Shown in pieces: positions 45,065-54,275 of a stretch of DNA of 64,000 nt (positions are counted from its first letter, which is position 1; each line of letters starts with the position of its first letter). Both the position numbers and the translations under genes were made by a program. The DNA is taken from contig CAYWUI010000009.1 in NCBI GenBank assembly GCA_964461435.1, positions 29,103 to 93,102 on the forward strand, written 5' to 3'. The stretch is from G020354785 sp964461435 (GTDB lineage: Bacteria > Bacteroidota > Bacteroidia > Bacteroidales > UBA10428). The notes beneath the pieces were generated by a model. The model worked only from the letters and a program-made list of their open reading frames with translations, was not told the DNA's origin and did no database searches.

Positions 45065-45952
45065 ATGAAAAATATACCTGTTATCTGTGTCAAGGCAAAA
45101 TCCCTGGCCCAGGCTTATGAGACAGCATTAATAAAGCTTTACAATCACGGTATAAGGTTTAAAACCCAGTACGACAAGCCAGGGGACCCTTTGAGCCTGG
45201 ATTGCACTATGAATATTACCGTGCTGGAGCCGGAAAGCGATCCGATGATACATATGGCATTCCCGGGGGGTATTGATGACCTTAAGGAATATGTACTTGA
45301 ACTTAAGGGTTATAAAGATCACTGGGTAAAGAATATTAATGATCCCGATGATACAAGGTGGGAATATACTTACCATGGAAGGCTTCAGAATTATGGCGTC
45401 TGGAAAGAATTAAAGAACGGCAAATCAACGGAAACAGGGTATTTTAAAATAAACCAGATTGAAAAGATCATTGGTAAATTGTCCGGACAACCCTTCACAC
45501 GACAGGCACAGATGATAACCTGGATGCCCAACCTTGACACGGACTGTTACGATCCGCCATGTCTCCAATCCCTGTGGTACCGGATCATCGAGGATGAAGA
45601 AGGCGTTCAATGGCTGAACTGCAATATACGTTTCAGAAGTAATGATGCCTGGGGTGCCAGTTTTATGAATATGTTCGGATTCATACAATTCAACAGGGAA
45701 ATAATCGCCGAAGGCATCGCAAAACATACAGGGAAGACCGTAAAACTGGCGAGAATGAACTGGCAGGCTGATTCATATCATATCTACGGAAAAGATATCA
45801 AAACAGCCAAAGAGATGTTATTTGACAGGATTGAGGTAATGAGTATTGAAGAAAGGACTTATAATTTTAATGATGAGTTTATCAGGCAGATGTACTTTGA
45901 TGCTGAACAGCCCATCATCAATAAAATTGCCGAGTTTGACAGCCGTCATTGA
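45065..45952 (+). CDS. Thymidylate synthase-like protein of divergent type
   Basis: Probably makes dTMP from dUMP with methylene-tetrahydrofolate. The frame opens at a TTG at 45041, but the ATG at 45065 gives the more natural start (MKNIPVICVKAK) and 295 residues. The family residues are recognisable though the overall sequence differs from E. coli ThyA: nucleophile C166 in DPPCLQS, R191-S192 and D194 in RSNDAWGASF, N202 (the dUMP-selecting Asn of ThyA), and H239 and Y241 in YHIYGKD. The N-terminal 140 residues do not look like standard ThyA; the shape recalls archaeal enzymes. A dCMP-acting enzyme is less likely because N202 is kept. Confidence 0.75.
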   Translation: MKNIPVICVKAKSLAQAYETALIKLYNHGIRFKTQYDKPGDPLSLDCTMNITVLEPESDPMIHMAFPGGIDDLKEYVLELKGYKDHWVKNINDPDDTRWEYTYHGRLQNYGVWKELKNGKSTETGYFKINQIEKIIGKLSGQPFTRQAQMITWMPNLDTDCYDPPCLQSLWYRIIEDEEGVQWLNCNIRFRSNDAWGASFMNMFGFIQFNREIIAEGIAKHTGKTVKLARMNWQADSYHIYGKDIKTAKEMLFDRIEVMSIEERTYNFNDEFIRQMYFDAEQPIINKIAEFDSRH

Positions 45953-45955
45953 TTT

Positions 45956-46852
45956 TCAGCCTCCTGCCAGCTTGTTAATATTAACTTTCAGCTTTTCATC
46001 GAATATATCACCGGCAATTGCAAACAGGACTTTTTGTTTCTCCTGCCTTGATTCGTCCGCCTTGTTCATAATAGAACAGGATTTGTCTTTACTTCCACAA
46101 ACAGCGGGATTGCCGGCAAGGGAGTCTTCAAGCTCTGCAAGATCATGATCCGTGCCAAGGTATTCCGACAGCTTGTCAAGTTGTGATTCATAGATTAATA
46201 AATCACCGGGCAGGACAGGATTTAATATCTGAAACTGGTAGTACAAATATTTAATTTTTTTCCTCCACTCGTGCAAATTAGCAGCAACAGGTTCATTTTT
46301 CGCGGTCAGCATGCACTCCAGGCACTGGTTATAAACCCTTAGAAAACCGGTCAGCAGAATTTCCATATTAATCCCTTTGGCAGAGATAAGCCTTGTTCTT
46401 TCTTTTCCTTCGTTAAGCATCTCATGGACAAGCATCAGACGATTCTCCTGCATACAGAGCTTATAGATGATCTTATCTTTAAGTCCGGAATAGTGATTAA
46501 TTGAAGTCCTGTAATCATTATTTGAATCGCCTGACCCAAGTCTATTCAGTGTTTCTATAATTACTGCAATACTCCTTATTTCTGAGAGATTCCTGTTAAT
46601 ATCGCGAAAAAAATAGTTCTCATGCCCGTAAAGGCTCTTACCGGCAGCATCCTTTATTAACCTTATGGCTGCCCTGATCCTCTTCACACATTTTCTGATT
46701 TCATGTACCGATTCATCGAACTTCTCATCAATATCTGCTTCAAGGTGACCTAATGCTTTATCTATCTGTTCATTGATTATTCGTTTAATATCTTCACCTG
46801 CTGATTCCTTATTTTTCAGGATGAAATCGTTCATGCTTTCCGGTTGAAACAT
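45956..46852 (-). CDS. CHAD-domain protein
   Basis: A 298-residue helical protein with the CHAD signature: VHEIRKCVKRIRAAIRLIKD (about 49-68) and LHEWRKKIKYLYYQFQIL (about 200-217), rich in conserved histidines and arginines. CHAD domains bind polyphosphate and some lie next to polyphosphate enzymes. Here no CYTH or ppk gene is adjacent; the neighbour on the same strand is the GH15 gene, which lies upstream with a 143-nt gap. Its role is inferred from the family only. Confidence 0.87.
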   Translation of the reverse strand: MFQPESMNDFILKNKESAGEDIKRIINEQIDKALGHLEADIDEKFDESVHEIRKCVKRIRAAIRLIKDAAGKSLYGHENYFFRDINRNLSEIRSIAVIIETLNRLGSGDSNNDYRTSINHYSGLKDKIIYKLCMQENRLMLVHEMLNEGKERTRLISAKGINMEILLTGFLRVYNQCLECMLTAKNEPVAANLHEWRKKIKYLYYQFQILNPVLPGDLLIYESQLDKLSEYLGTDHDLAELEDSLAGNPAVCGSKDKSCSIMNKADESRQEKQKVLFAIAGDIFDEKLKVNINKLAGG

Positions 46853-46995
46853 TTACATTTACTGACAATGTTATCAATTTTTTATTAATATTTCACTATT
46901 TATGAAACTGACTTTTCCTTATCCTGGCCGCAAAGAGTGATTTGTTCGCAACAATAAATCCGGGTAGTAAGGTCGTAAGACAGGATGATTACAGA

Positions 46996-48801
46996 TTAAC
47001 AAAGGGTCTTAAAAGACTCCTCATGATTCTTTTCACCTCTTAAAGACAAATTAATTGCGGTTTCAATTAATGCGAGGTGAGAATAGGCCTGCGGGAAATT
47101 TCCCAGCAGCCTTTTTGTTTTAAAATCAATGTCTTCACTGAATAATCCAAGGTGATTACTATATTTTAAAATCTGTTCAAATAATCTGACTGCCTGTTCC
47201 CTTTCACCAATTCTATGGAGACTGTTAATTAACCAGAAATTGCAGACGGTAAATGACGAGGAAGGCAAACCAAAATCGTCCTCGTTTTTATAGCGGTACA
47301 TAAGTCCGTTCTCACTCAGATATTTGTAAGTATTCTTTACTGTACTGATGTACCTGGGATCGGCAGCGTCAATAAAGCCATATGTTTCCATAAGTAAATT
47401 TGCTGCATCCATGTCTTTTGAACCATAGGACTGTGTATAAGATTGTAATTCCTCATCCCAGGCATTATCAAATATATCTTTTTTAATAGCATTTGCAATA
47501 CCTGACCAGCCTTTCACATAGTCGCTTTTATTAATCAGACTTGCAACTCTAATAGCCCTGTCAAGGGCAACCCAGCATAAAACCTTTGAAAAGGTAAAGT
47601 GTTTTTGTGTTTTTCTTATTTCCCATATGCCCCTGTCAGGCTTTTTCCAGTTCCTATTTACGGTTTTAACTATGCTTCTTGTTATTGTCCACAGAGCTTC
47701 ACTGTTATCAAGGGATGTCTCAAATATTTTAAAATGCTGGTAAATTACATCCATCAATATTCCGTATATATCGTTCTGTTTTTGCCTGAAGGCATCATTA
47801 CCTATTCTTACAGGCGTGGAATTTTCATAACCACTAAGATGCCCCAGTATTCTCTCCGTGAGATTTTTTTCCCTGTTGATACCGTACATAACCTGTATCT
47901 TCTCATCTTTATCAGGAATGATGTCTATGATAAAGTCCAGGTATCTTTTTGCTACCCTGTAATGGCCAAGGCAGGTCATTACCTTAATAACCATGGATGC
48001 ATCTCTCAGCCAGCAAAACCTGTAATCCCAGTTCCTTATGTCCCCGATTTTTTCAGGCAGTGATGTGGTCGGAGCAGCTATTACAGCCCCTGATTTATCA
48101 TAACTTAACAACTTTAGCAGCAAGCTGCTTCTTAATATCTCATTATTATATTTTCCAAAGGACTTCGTTCTCTCTGACCAGTCCAGCCAGTAAACCTTGG
48201 TCCTTTGCAGTTTTAAATAAGCCCTGTCAACTGACTGGTTTAATATTTTTTGATTATAGCTTAAAAGAAAAAACGCATCATCAGTAATTTCAATTTCTTC
48301 TTTTGCCACTACTTTTTCTTTGTCCAGATTGGTATACAAATAGACCGAATCATATATACCTTTTATTGTGAAGCTCTTAATATAATATTCCTGTATTACT
48401 GTTTTGGTATCATATTTTGCGTATTCAAGCCTCGGATTATAATTAATCTTAAAAGAAGGTCTCCCTGATTTGTGTTTTATATACCTTATTATGTCGGGAG
48501 GCGAATAATAACTCCTGTAATCAGTCACATACCGGGGCATAAAATCCACAACTTCAAATTTATCACTGTCCCTCTCATACTTTGTTACCAGTATATTTGT
48601 TCTTCTTATATAACTCTGGCTGATTTTATATTGTTTATCTACAATGAATTCAAAATTTCCGCCTTTCCGGTCATCAAGTAACCTTGCAAAAATCGAAGAA
48701 GAGTTGAAATTGGGAAGACAGCACCAATCGATAGAACCGGTTTCCGATATTAAGGCTGCACTCAGACAATTGCCAATTATTCCGTAATTTAAACTTTTCA
48801 T
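46996..48801 (-). CDS. GH15 family glycoside hydrolase, probable trehalase or glucoamylase
   Basis: A 601-residue cytosolic enzyme of family GH15. The N-terminal beta domain (1 to about 230) contains GIIGNCLSAALISETGSIDWCCLP; the catalytic (alpha/alpha)6 barrel begins near IGDIRNWDYRFCWLRDAS (about 250). A second family segment is NFPQAYSHLALIETAINL near the C-terminus. GH15 includes bacterial trehalases, and this gene is divergent from a trehalose synthesis gene, so trehalose is the favoured substrate; glucan or oligosaccharide remains possible. Confidence 0.85.
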   Translation of the reverse strand: MKSLNYGIIGNCLSAALISETGSIDWCCLPNFNSSSIFARLLDDRKGGNFEFIVDKQYKISQSYIRRTNILVTKYERDSDKFEVVDFMPRYVTDYRSYYSPPDIIRYIKHKSGRPSFKINYNPRLEYAKYDTKTVIQEYYIKSFTIKGIYDSVYLYTNLDKEKVVAKEEIEITDDAFFLLSYNQKILNQSVDRAYLKLQRTKVYWLDWSERTKSFGKYNNEILRSSLLLKLLSYDKSGAVIAAPTTSLPEKIGDIRNWDYRFCWLRDASMVIKVMTCLGHYRVAKRYLDFIIDIIPDKDEKIQVMYGINREKNLTERILGHLSGYENSTPVRIGNDAFRQKQNDIYGILMDVIYQHFKIFETSLDNSEALWTITRSIVKTVNRNWKKPDRGIWEIRKTQKHFTFSKVLCWVALDRAIRVASLINKSDYVKGWSGIANAIKKDIFDNAWDEELQSYTQSYGSKDMDAANLLMETYGFIDAADPRYISTVKNTYKYLSENGLMYRYKNEDDFGLPSSSFTVCNFWLINSLHRIGEREQAVRLFEQILKYSNHLGLFSEDIDFKTKRLLGNFPQAYSHLALIETAINLSLRGEKNHEESFKTLC

Positions 48802-48859
48802 TTCAAAAATATTTTGTTATTTTGTTTCTGTTTGTCAATTATTCCTCTGTTTACCGGCA

Positions 48860-48877
48860 TTTTACCAAAAGGTAAAA
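48860..48877. promoter_or_regulatory. Palindrome in the GH15-otsAB divergent region
   Basis: TTTTACC (48860-48866), AAAA, GGTAAAA (48871-48877): a perfect 7-bp inverted repeat in the 186-nt gap between the divergent genes. Its symmetry and position fit a shared operator for a dimeric regulator. Confidence 0.5.
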
Positions 48878-48987
48878 ATTGAAATTATTATTAGCTAAAA
48901 TTAGTAATATATTAACTAGTATAAAAATCAAGCATTAACCATACATATAAATTGCTTTATATTAGGCATATATAACACTTACCTATT

Positions 48988-51195
48988 ATGCAAAAGATTC
49001 TTATTGTATCAAACAGGCTGCCCTTACAGATAAATCTTGAAAAAGATACTGTTCATATAAAGCCAAGTGTAGGCGGACTGGCGACTGGAATAAAATCAAT
49101 ATACAAATCATTTGAAAGTATATGGATTGGCTGGCCCGGAATTGTTGACGAAGAAATTAACGACAATGTCAGACCTGGCATAATAGCTGCAGTAAGAAAA
49201 GAAAAATGCCTGCCGGTTTTTATTAGTAAGAAGGATATGGATCTGTATTATTATGGGTTCAGTAATAAAACCATATGGCCCTTATTTCACTATTTTACCC
49301 AGTATGTTGAATATAATAAGGACTTCTGGAATTCATATGTCCAGGTAAATGAAAAATTTGCCGAAGTAATACTGAATAATCTTGAAGGAATAGATAAAAT
49401 ATGGATTCATGACTATCATCTTCTTCTTCTGCCCAGGCTTATCAGGGAGAAGTGCAAGGAGGTCAACATAGGTCTGTTTCTTCATATTCCTTTTCCTTCA
49501 TATGAGGTATTCAGGATTCTTCCCTGGCGGCAACAAATCATCGAAGGAATGCTTGGAGCAGACTTAATAGGTTTCCATATATATGATTACGAGAGACATT
49601 TCTTAAGTTGCGTACGAAGGCTTCCGGGGCATGAGATAGTATTGAATCAAATAAATTTGGAAAGCAGGATAGCAAAAGCAGATGCATTTCCTATGGGGAT
49701 AGATTATGATAAATATCATAATTCTGCAATAAAGCTCAGCCAGAAGTCTATTAAGGATAAATCCAAAATACGGCAGGAAATTGATAAGTTCTTTCTTATG
49801 TCCCCGGATAGAAAGCTAATCCTCTCAATTGACAGGCTTGATTACTCAAAAGGTATTTCTAACCGCCTGGTTGCATATGAGTATTTTCTTGACACTTATC
49901 CCGAATACAGGGAAAAGGTCACGTTGGTCCTCCTGGCGGTGCCGTCCAGGATAAATGTAGAGCAATACAAGTACATGAAAAGAGAGATCGATGAGCTTGT
50001 CGGAAAAATTAACGGCAAATATGCTACTATTAACTGGACCCCCATATGGTATTTTTACAGGGAGCTGAGTTTTGAAAATCTTATTGAGCTTTATACCTCT
50101 TGTGAAATAGCGCTTATTACACCTGTGAGAGACGGGATGAACCTGGTAGCCAAGGAATATATAGCTTCACAGATAAATGGCAAGGGAGTACTTATTCTTA
50201 GCGAAATGGCCGGCGCTGCCAAGGAACTGAGCGATGCTATTATTATCAATCCGAATAATAAGGAAGAGATAGCAGGTGCATTGAAAGAAGCTATCGATAT
50301 GCCGGATGAAGAGCAAATAAATAAAATTAAGGCCATGCAGAATATTCTGAAAAGGTATAACATAGTGAAGTGGGCACAGGATTTTATTAAAAGCCTGGAG
50401 AACACATGCAAGATGCGAAATAAATACCTGGCCAAGAAGATTAATGAAGCCATTGAAAATCAAATATTGAAAAGTTATAAGAAGTCTGATTCCCGTATCC
50501 TGTTTCTTGATTATGACGGCACTCTTGTGGGATTTAAGACGAACCCTGAACTTGCAGCCCCTGATAAAGAACTTTATAAGACTCTTGACAAACTGGCCAG
50601 GGATAACAGGAATGAAATTGTGCTTATTAGCGGCAGGGATAAAAATACTTTCGAAAGCTGGTTTGGAATGAAAAAGTACACACTCATAGTTGAGCATGGG
50701 GTATGGATCAGAAAACCTTCCCACAAATGGAGAATGGTGGAACAAATGAATAATGAATGGAAAGAGCTTATCAGCCCGAGCATAGAATTTTACGTCGACA
50801 GAACACCGGGCTCTTTTATCGAAGAAAAGAATTATTCGATCGCCTGGCATTACAGAAAAGCAGACCATGAACTGGGCGCACAAAGGGCCATTGAACTGAA
50901 GGACCAGCTTACAAGCCTCATAGGCAATTATAACCTGGAAATTCTTGAAGGTAACAAAGTAATTGAGATTAAAAACAGCGGCATAAATAAAGGCAGGGCT
51001 GCACTTCACCTGATTGCCGATAAAGAATATGATTTTATCCTCGGTATAGGTGACGACTGGACTGATGAGTATCTGTTTGAGGAACTGCCAGGCAATGCTA
51101 TAACCATTAAAGTAGGTATTGTAAATACGTCGGCCACTTACAATGTTGAATCAATAAGCTATGTGAGAGATTTGCTAAAGAAAATGACTGTTTGA
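48988..51195 (+). CDS. otsAB: Trehalose-6-phosphate synthase/phosphatase fusion
   Basis: One 735-residue chain carries both steps of trehalose synthesis. Residues 1 to about 480 are a GT20 synthase: IVSNRLPLQI, SVGGLATGI, WIHDYHLLLLPRLIR, SIDRLDYSKGI (the Arg/Lys phosphate grip) and RDGMNLVAKEYIA. Residues about 500-735 are a HAD phosphatase with FLDYDGTLVG (nucleophile Asp), VLISGRDK and GIGDDWTDEYLF. The fusion would pass trehalose 6-phosphate directly to the phosphatase. Trehalose here probably serves as osmoprotectant or storage. Confidence 0.95.
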   Translation: MQKILIVSNRLPLQINLEKDTVHIKPSVGGLATGIKSIYKSFESIWIGWPGIVDEEINDNVRPGIIAAVRKEKCLPVFISKKDMDLYYYGFSNKTIWPLFHYFTQYVEYNKDFWNSYVQVNEKFAEVILNNLEGIDKIWIHDYHLLLLPRLIREKCKEVNIGLFLHIPFPSYEVFRILPWRQQIIEGMLGADLIGFHIYDYERHFLSCVRRLPGHEIVLNQINLESRIAKADAFPMGIDYDKYHNSAIKLSQKSIKDKSKIRQEIDKFFLMSPDRKLILSIDRLDYSKGISNRLVAYEYFLDTYPEYREKVTLVLLAVPSRINVEQYKYMKREIDELVGKINGKYATINWTPIWYFYRELSFENLIELYTSCEIALITPVRDGMNLVAKEYIASQINGKGVLILSEMAGAAKELSDAIIINPNNKEEIAGALKEAIDMPDEEQINKIKAMQNILKRYNIVKWAQDFIKSLENTCKMRNKYLAKKINEAIENQILKSYKKSDSRILFLDYDGTLVGFKTNPELAAPDKELYKTLDKLARDNRNEIVLISGRDKNTFESWFGMKKYTLIVEHGVWIRKPSHKWRMVEQMNNEWKELISPSIEFYVDRTPGSFIEEKNYSIAWHYRKADHELGAQRAIELKDQLTSLIGNYNLEILEGNKVIEIKNSGINKGRAALHLIADKEYDFILGIGDDWTDEYLFEELPGNAITIKVGIVNTSATYNVESISYVRDLLKKMTV

Positions 51196-51237
51196 CAGAC
51201 AAACCAGGGGTATATTAGCGGATTTACGGCTTTCAGT

Positions 51238-51984
51238 TCATGTCTTTTTATCACTTAAACTCTTATATATATTTTCAATTGAATTCTGAAGATCAACTCT
51301 CATATTCTTTGTATAAGGATTAAATCTCTGGAGATCGATAAAAAGCTGCCAGCTGTCATTACAGGTCTGCTGGATTATCTCCAGGAGCTTTTGATAACCC
51401 AGCGTATTTATAAGTGTTGGCTTTAGGTTAAGATCTGCCAGTACTCTTCCGATATAATGAGTTATTCCCTGTGAATATGCTACCATCTTGTCGTGCTCAT
51501 CAGGTGTCATAACTTCGACACGCATTCTCTTACCTGAGAAATATTCCTTCCACCGCTTGAATTCTTTATCTTCCGCACGTATATTGCACATAACCATAGG
51601 TAGCTTTTCAGGGGATTTGAAATATGAATCGGGACCAAACATAGGATGGGATGCAATTATTTTGCACTGCGGCGGTATGTTCTCATTCATCCAGCGGACA
51701 GGCTCCACTTTTACCGAACATGTATCGAAGTAAATGCTATTCTTCCTGAACAGCTTTTTTGACTTTTTCAGCAAATCTTCAAATGACGAAATGGCAACAC
51801 AGAAGAATAAGGCATCGCAGTCATAAATATCTTCAGAATCACTAATTTCAATACCCTGGCTTACCTCTTCCTTTGTTAAGCCCCTGCGAGAGTATACCTT
51901 AACATGGAAATCTTCAGCCAGAATATTAGCCCAGAATTTTCCGAAACGCCCGTAACCATAAACCGAAATGACTTTCCTGCTCAT
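51238..51984 (-). CDS. tyrA: Prephenate dehydrogenase
   Basis: NAD(P)-dependent enzyme of tyrosine synthesis; 248 residues, a short form with no chorismate mutase or ACT domain. The Rossmann motif VYGYGRFGKFWANIL is at the N-terminus, followed by IASHPMFGPDS with the family histidine, and AYSQGITHYIGRVL. The ACT-less form would not be expected to respond to tyrosine through that domain. No other aromatic-pathway gene is adjacent, so arogenate dehydrogenase activity cannot be ruled out. Confidence 0.88.
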   Translation of the reverse strand: MSRKVISVYGYGRFGKFWANILAEDFHVKVYSRRGLTKEEVSQGIEISDSEDIYDCDALFFCVAISSFEDLLKKSKKLFRKNSIYFDTCSVKVEPVRWMNENIPPQCKIIASHPMFGPDSYFKSPEKLPMVMCNIRAEDKEFKRWKEYFSGKRMRVEVMTPDEHDKMVAYSQGITHYIGRVLADLNLKPTLINTLGYQKLLEIIQQTCNDSWQLFIDLQRFNPYTKNMRVDLQNSIENIYKSLSDKKT

Positions 51985-52122
51985 CTTTTTGATACTTAAT
52001 ATATTTATTTAATAAACAAGGCATAAAAATACAAAAGAAATAATAACGGAAGACATCATATTGCTTTAAAATAATCCATTTTTAGCGTGCAATTAATACT
52101 AAAAAGACTATATTATAACTTA

Positions 52123-52130
52123 TAATTTTG
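52123..52130 (+). promoter_or_regulatory. -7 element for the GIY-YIG nuclease gene
   Basis: TAATTTTG, a TAnnTTTG match, 34 nt upstream of the ATG at 52165. No clear -33 TTG is seen. Confidence 0.4.
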
Positions 52131-52164
52131 ATTATTTGACAGTCATCATTGCTTTGCTGTGCAC

Positions 52165-53157
52165 ATGAACGAACACGAAATCCTTGTTAAAAGCATAAGA
52201 AAGGAAGTGCCTGAGAGACCGGGAGTATATTTGTTCCGTGACAGGACAGGAAATGTTATCTATATAGGTAAATCAATAAATTTAAAAAAAAGGGTACTTG
52301 GCTATTTTCACAAAAACAGCCATCAGACAAGGAAAAAACTAAAGCCACTGGTTGCCGATATAAATCACGTTGAATTTCATGAAACACTTAATGAATTTCT
52401 GGCATTGCTTCTGGAGGATAAGTTAATTAAAAAATACTACCCGTTTTATAACGTGCGCCAGAAAAAATTTAAGAAATATAAATACGTGATAGTCACAAAC
52501 GGACTGTTTCCTACCGTAAAAATAATTGATTCATTGAAGAAAGTTAAGAATAAGTCAGTTTACGGTCCTTTTCAGGGCAGGGCATACATTAATGCACTCC
52601 TGGATATAATTTTAAGGTATTTTAATCTGCGGTTGTGCAAAGAAACAAATCCTTTGACAAAATGCGTCTACCACGACTTAAAATATTGTGCAGCCCCTTG
52701 CATTCTCAATATAATGCCTATAGAATATACCGCAATTGTCAATAAGGTGCAGGACTTCCTTGGAGGCAACATTGACTATATTATTCCTCTGCTGACAGTG
52801 AAACTAAACAAGCATATCGCTGATGTTGAATTTGAACATGCACAGGAAACAAAGAACCGGATTGAGTTCATTAATAATTTTGCAGAAAAACAAAAGTTCT
52901 TTAATAAATTCAGGTACGGTATACTGGAGATATATGAAAACAACAATTACTATCCCTCATATATATTCAATAAAGGGAGGCTGAATATAACTGATTCTTC
53001 TGCCGGCAATAAAATTATAGAATCAAATAACAGGTTGTTCTATACTGATAATGAAATATTTAATGATTCCAAAATTTTACTGGACAGGGCAAATATAGTG
53101 TATAACTGGCTTAACAGCGGGAAGAACAAGGATAATATAATGATAAAAATGTCTTAA
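52165..53157 (+). CDS. GIY-YIG nuclease, short UvrC-like protein
   Basis: A 330-residue relative of the N-terminal half of UvrC. The GIY-YIG domain (about 10-95) reads RPGVYLFRDRTGNVIYIGKSINLKKRV. A cysteine region follows (CVYHDLKYCAAPC, about 165-180), then a UVR-like helix (EFEHAQETKNRIEF, about 222-235). The C-terminal RNase H-like nuclease and helix-hairpin-helix of UvrC are missing. The layout is like Cho (UvrC-like 3'-incision nuclease). A GTG at 52159 is an alternative start; I chose the ATG at 52165. Function in excision repair is inferred. Confidence 0.82.
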   Translation: MNEHEILVKSIRKEVPERPGVYLFRDRTGNVIYIGKSINLKKRVLGYFHKNSHQTRKKLKPLVADINHVEFHETLNEFLALLLEDKLIKKYYPFYNVRQKKFKKYKYVIVTNGLFPTVKIIDSLKKVKNKSVYGPFQGRAYINALLDIILRYFNLRLCKETNPLTKCVYHDLKYCAAPCILNIMPIEYTAIVNKVQDFLGGNIDYIIPLLTVKLNKHIADVEFEHAQETKNRIEFINNFAEKQKFFNKFRYGILEIYENNNYYPSYIFNKGRLNITDSSAGNKIIESNNRLFYTDNEIFNDSKILLDRANIVYNWLNSGKNKDNIMIKMS

Positions 53158-53198
53158 AACGGACAGCGCACATGGCTTAAGGATAACGCAGTTTCTGA

Positions 53199-54143
53199 TC
53201 AGTCACCAAGGCCTAAATCAAGCGATCTTCCATTGGCCCTGAGATAAACTCCCGTGGCAACCTCTACATCCGCCTGTCCGTCGCAGTGACTGTGAAATCC
53301 GAATACAGCAGTGCCCAGTTCAGGAATTCTCCTTTCCTCCACACTCGTATTTTTAATCAGGGCATAACCGCTGACCGGATTAAGGTGGCAGCCTGCATCA
53401 AGTTCCACATTCAGCATGGCCTGATGGATGATGCCTCCTGATGCACCTATTACCTCAACTATCTGTCCGCCACCCGTTACAGAATATATATCATCATTGA
53501 AATATCCGTATGTATTATTCTGATCAATATCTATGAACCACACATTTTGATCAACCGCGACATACAAATCCGACGGCCTTTCCCTGTCCACTCTCGATAC
53601 TTCAGTATCTATCTCTTTTTGAGAAAGGTCCAAATCAAGCAACGTATCCGAATCAGCACCAATATTTATGTCCATTTCGCTATATACAGCAATAATCTTG
53701 TCCTCATCCCTGATAACAGGTATGGTATGTACGCTCAGTAAAGTAAATTCCTGTGTGGCTATGTGTATATCTGACAGTAAAATGGTCAGGATAGCCGCAT
53801 CTTCATCAGCCATGAGTCCGGCAATGACTATCTGGCCAACATTGCCATCTGAAAATAACAGGGGATTTTCGTTGTTTATATCGATATAAATAAGAAATGT
53901 GCACGGATAATCAGAACAATCGCCAGTGGACACCACATATTGCGGATGTTCGCCTGACATCACACTCATCGCAACAGATGCGGAGTATCCTATGGCAGCG
54001 GAAGTTATTATTGCCTGTCTTAAAGGCTCTGTTTCGGGATCGTGAAAGTACTCTTTTACTTTTTTGCATGAGCCAATGAATAAAAGAATCAGTAACAATG
54101 ATATGTATATTTTAACTCTGCAAAGCACCGGAACAGGAACCAT
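53199..54143 (-). CDS. Hypothetical lipoprotein
   Basis: A 314-residue protein I do not recognise. The N-terminus is a lipoprotein leader with lipobox LLFIGSC (cysteine about residue 26), so it is probably membrane-anchored and outside the cytosol. The chain then contains HPQYVVSTGDCSDYPCTFLIYIDIN, a beta-rich acidic body, and a C-terminal GFHSHCDGQADVEVATGVYL. Three cysteines in the exported part could form a disulfide. It is convergent with the GIY-YIG gene. Confidence 0.7.
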   Translation of the reverse strand: MVPVPVLCRVKIYISLLLILLFIGSCKKVKEYFHDPETEPLRQAIITSAAIGYSASVAMSVMSGEHPQYVVSTGDCSDYPCTFLIYIDINNENPLLFSDGNVGQIVIAGLMADEDAAILTILLSDIHIATQEFTLLSVHTIPVIRDEDKIIAVYSEMDINIGADSDTLLDLDLSQKEIDTEVSRVDRERPSDLYVAVDQNVWFIDIDQNNTYGYFNDDIYSVTGGGQIVEVIGASGGIIHQAMLNVELDAGCHLNPVSGYALIKNTSVEERRIPELGTAVFGFHSHCDGQADVEVATGVYLRANGRSLDLGLGD

Positions 54144-54275
54144 TATTTTCGTTTAAAAACGGATTTTGAATAAGTCTTATATGTGTTTGTTTCCTTAAAA
54201 TTAATATTTTTACCTGAGTTTGACAGGATTTATATCATACTTTAGAAATAATAAATTATTATTACAAATGTAAAT

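Noticed and set aside
48804..48811. TATTTTTG on the minus strand just before the GH15 gene
   Set aside because: It lies only 2 nt from the ATG, so it would leave no leader; more likely chance in AT-rich DNA.
50167..51009. 280-residue open frame on the minus strand inside otsAB
   Set aside because: It lies fully opposite a strongly conserved gene, has no domain-like motif and many Phe/Cys/His stretches that come from reading the complement of the real codons.
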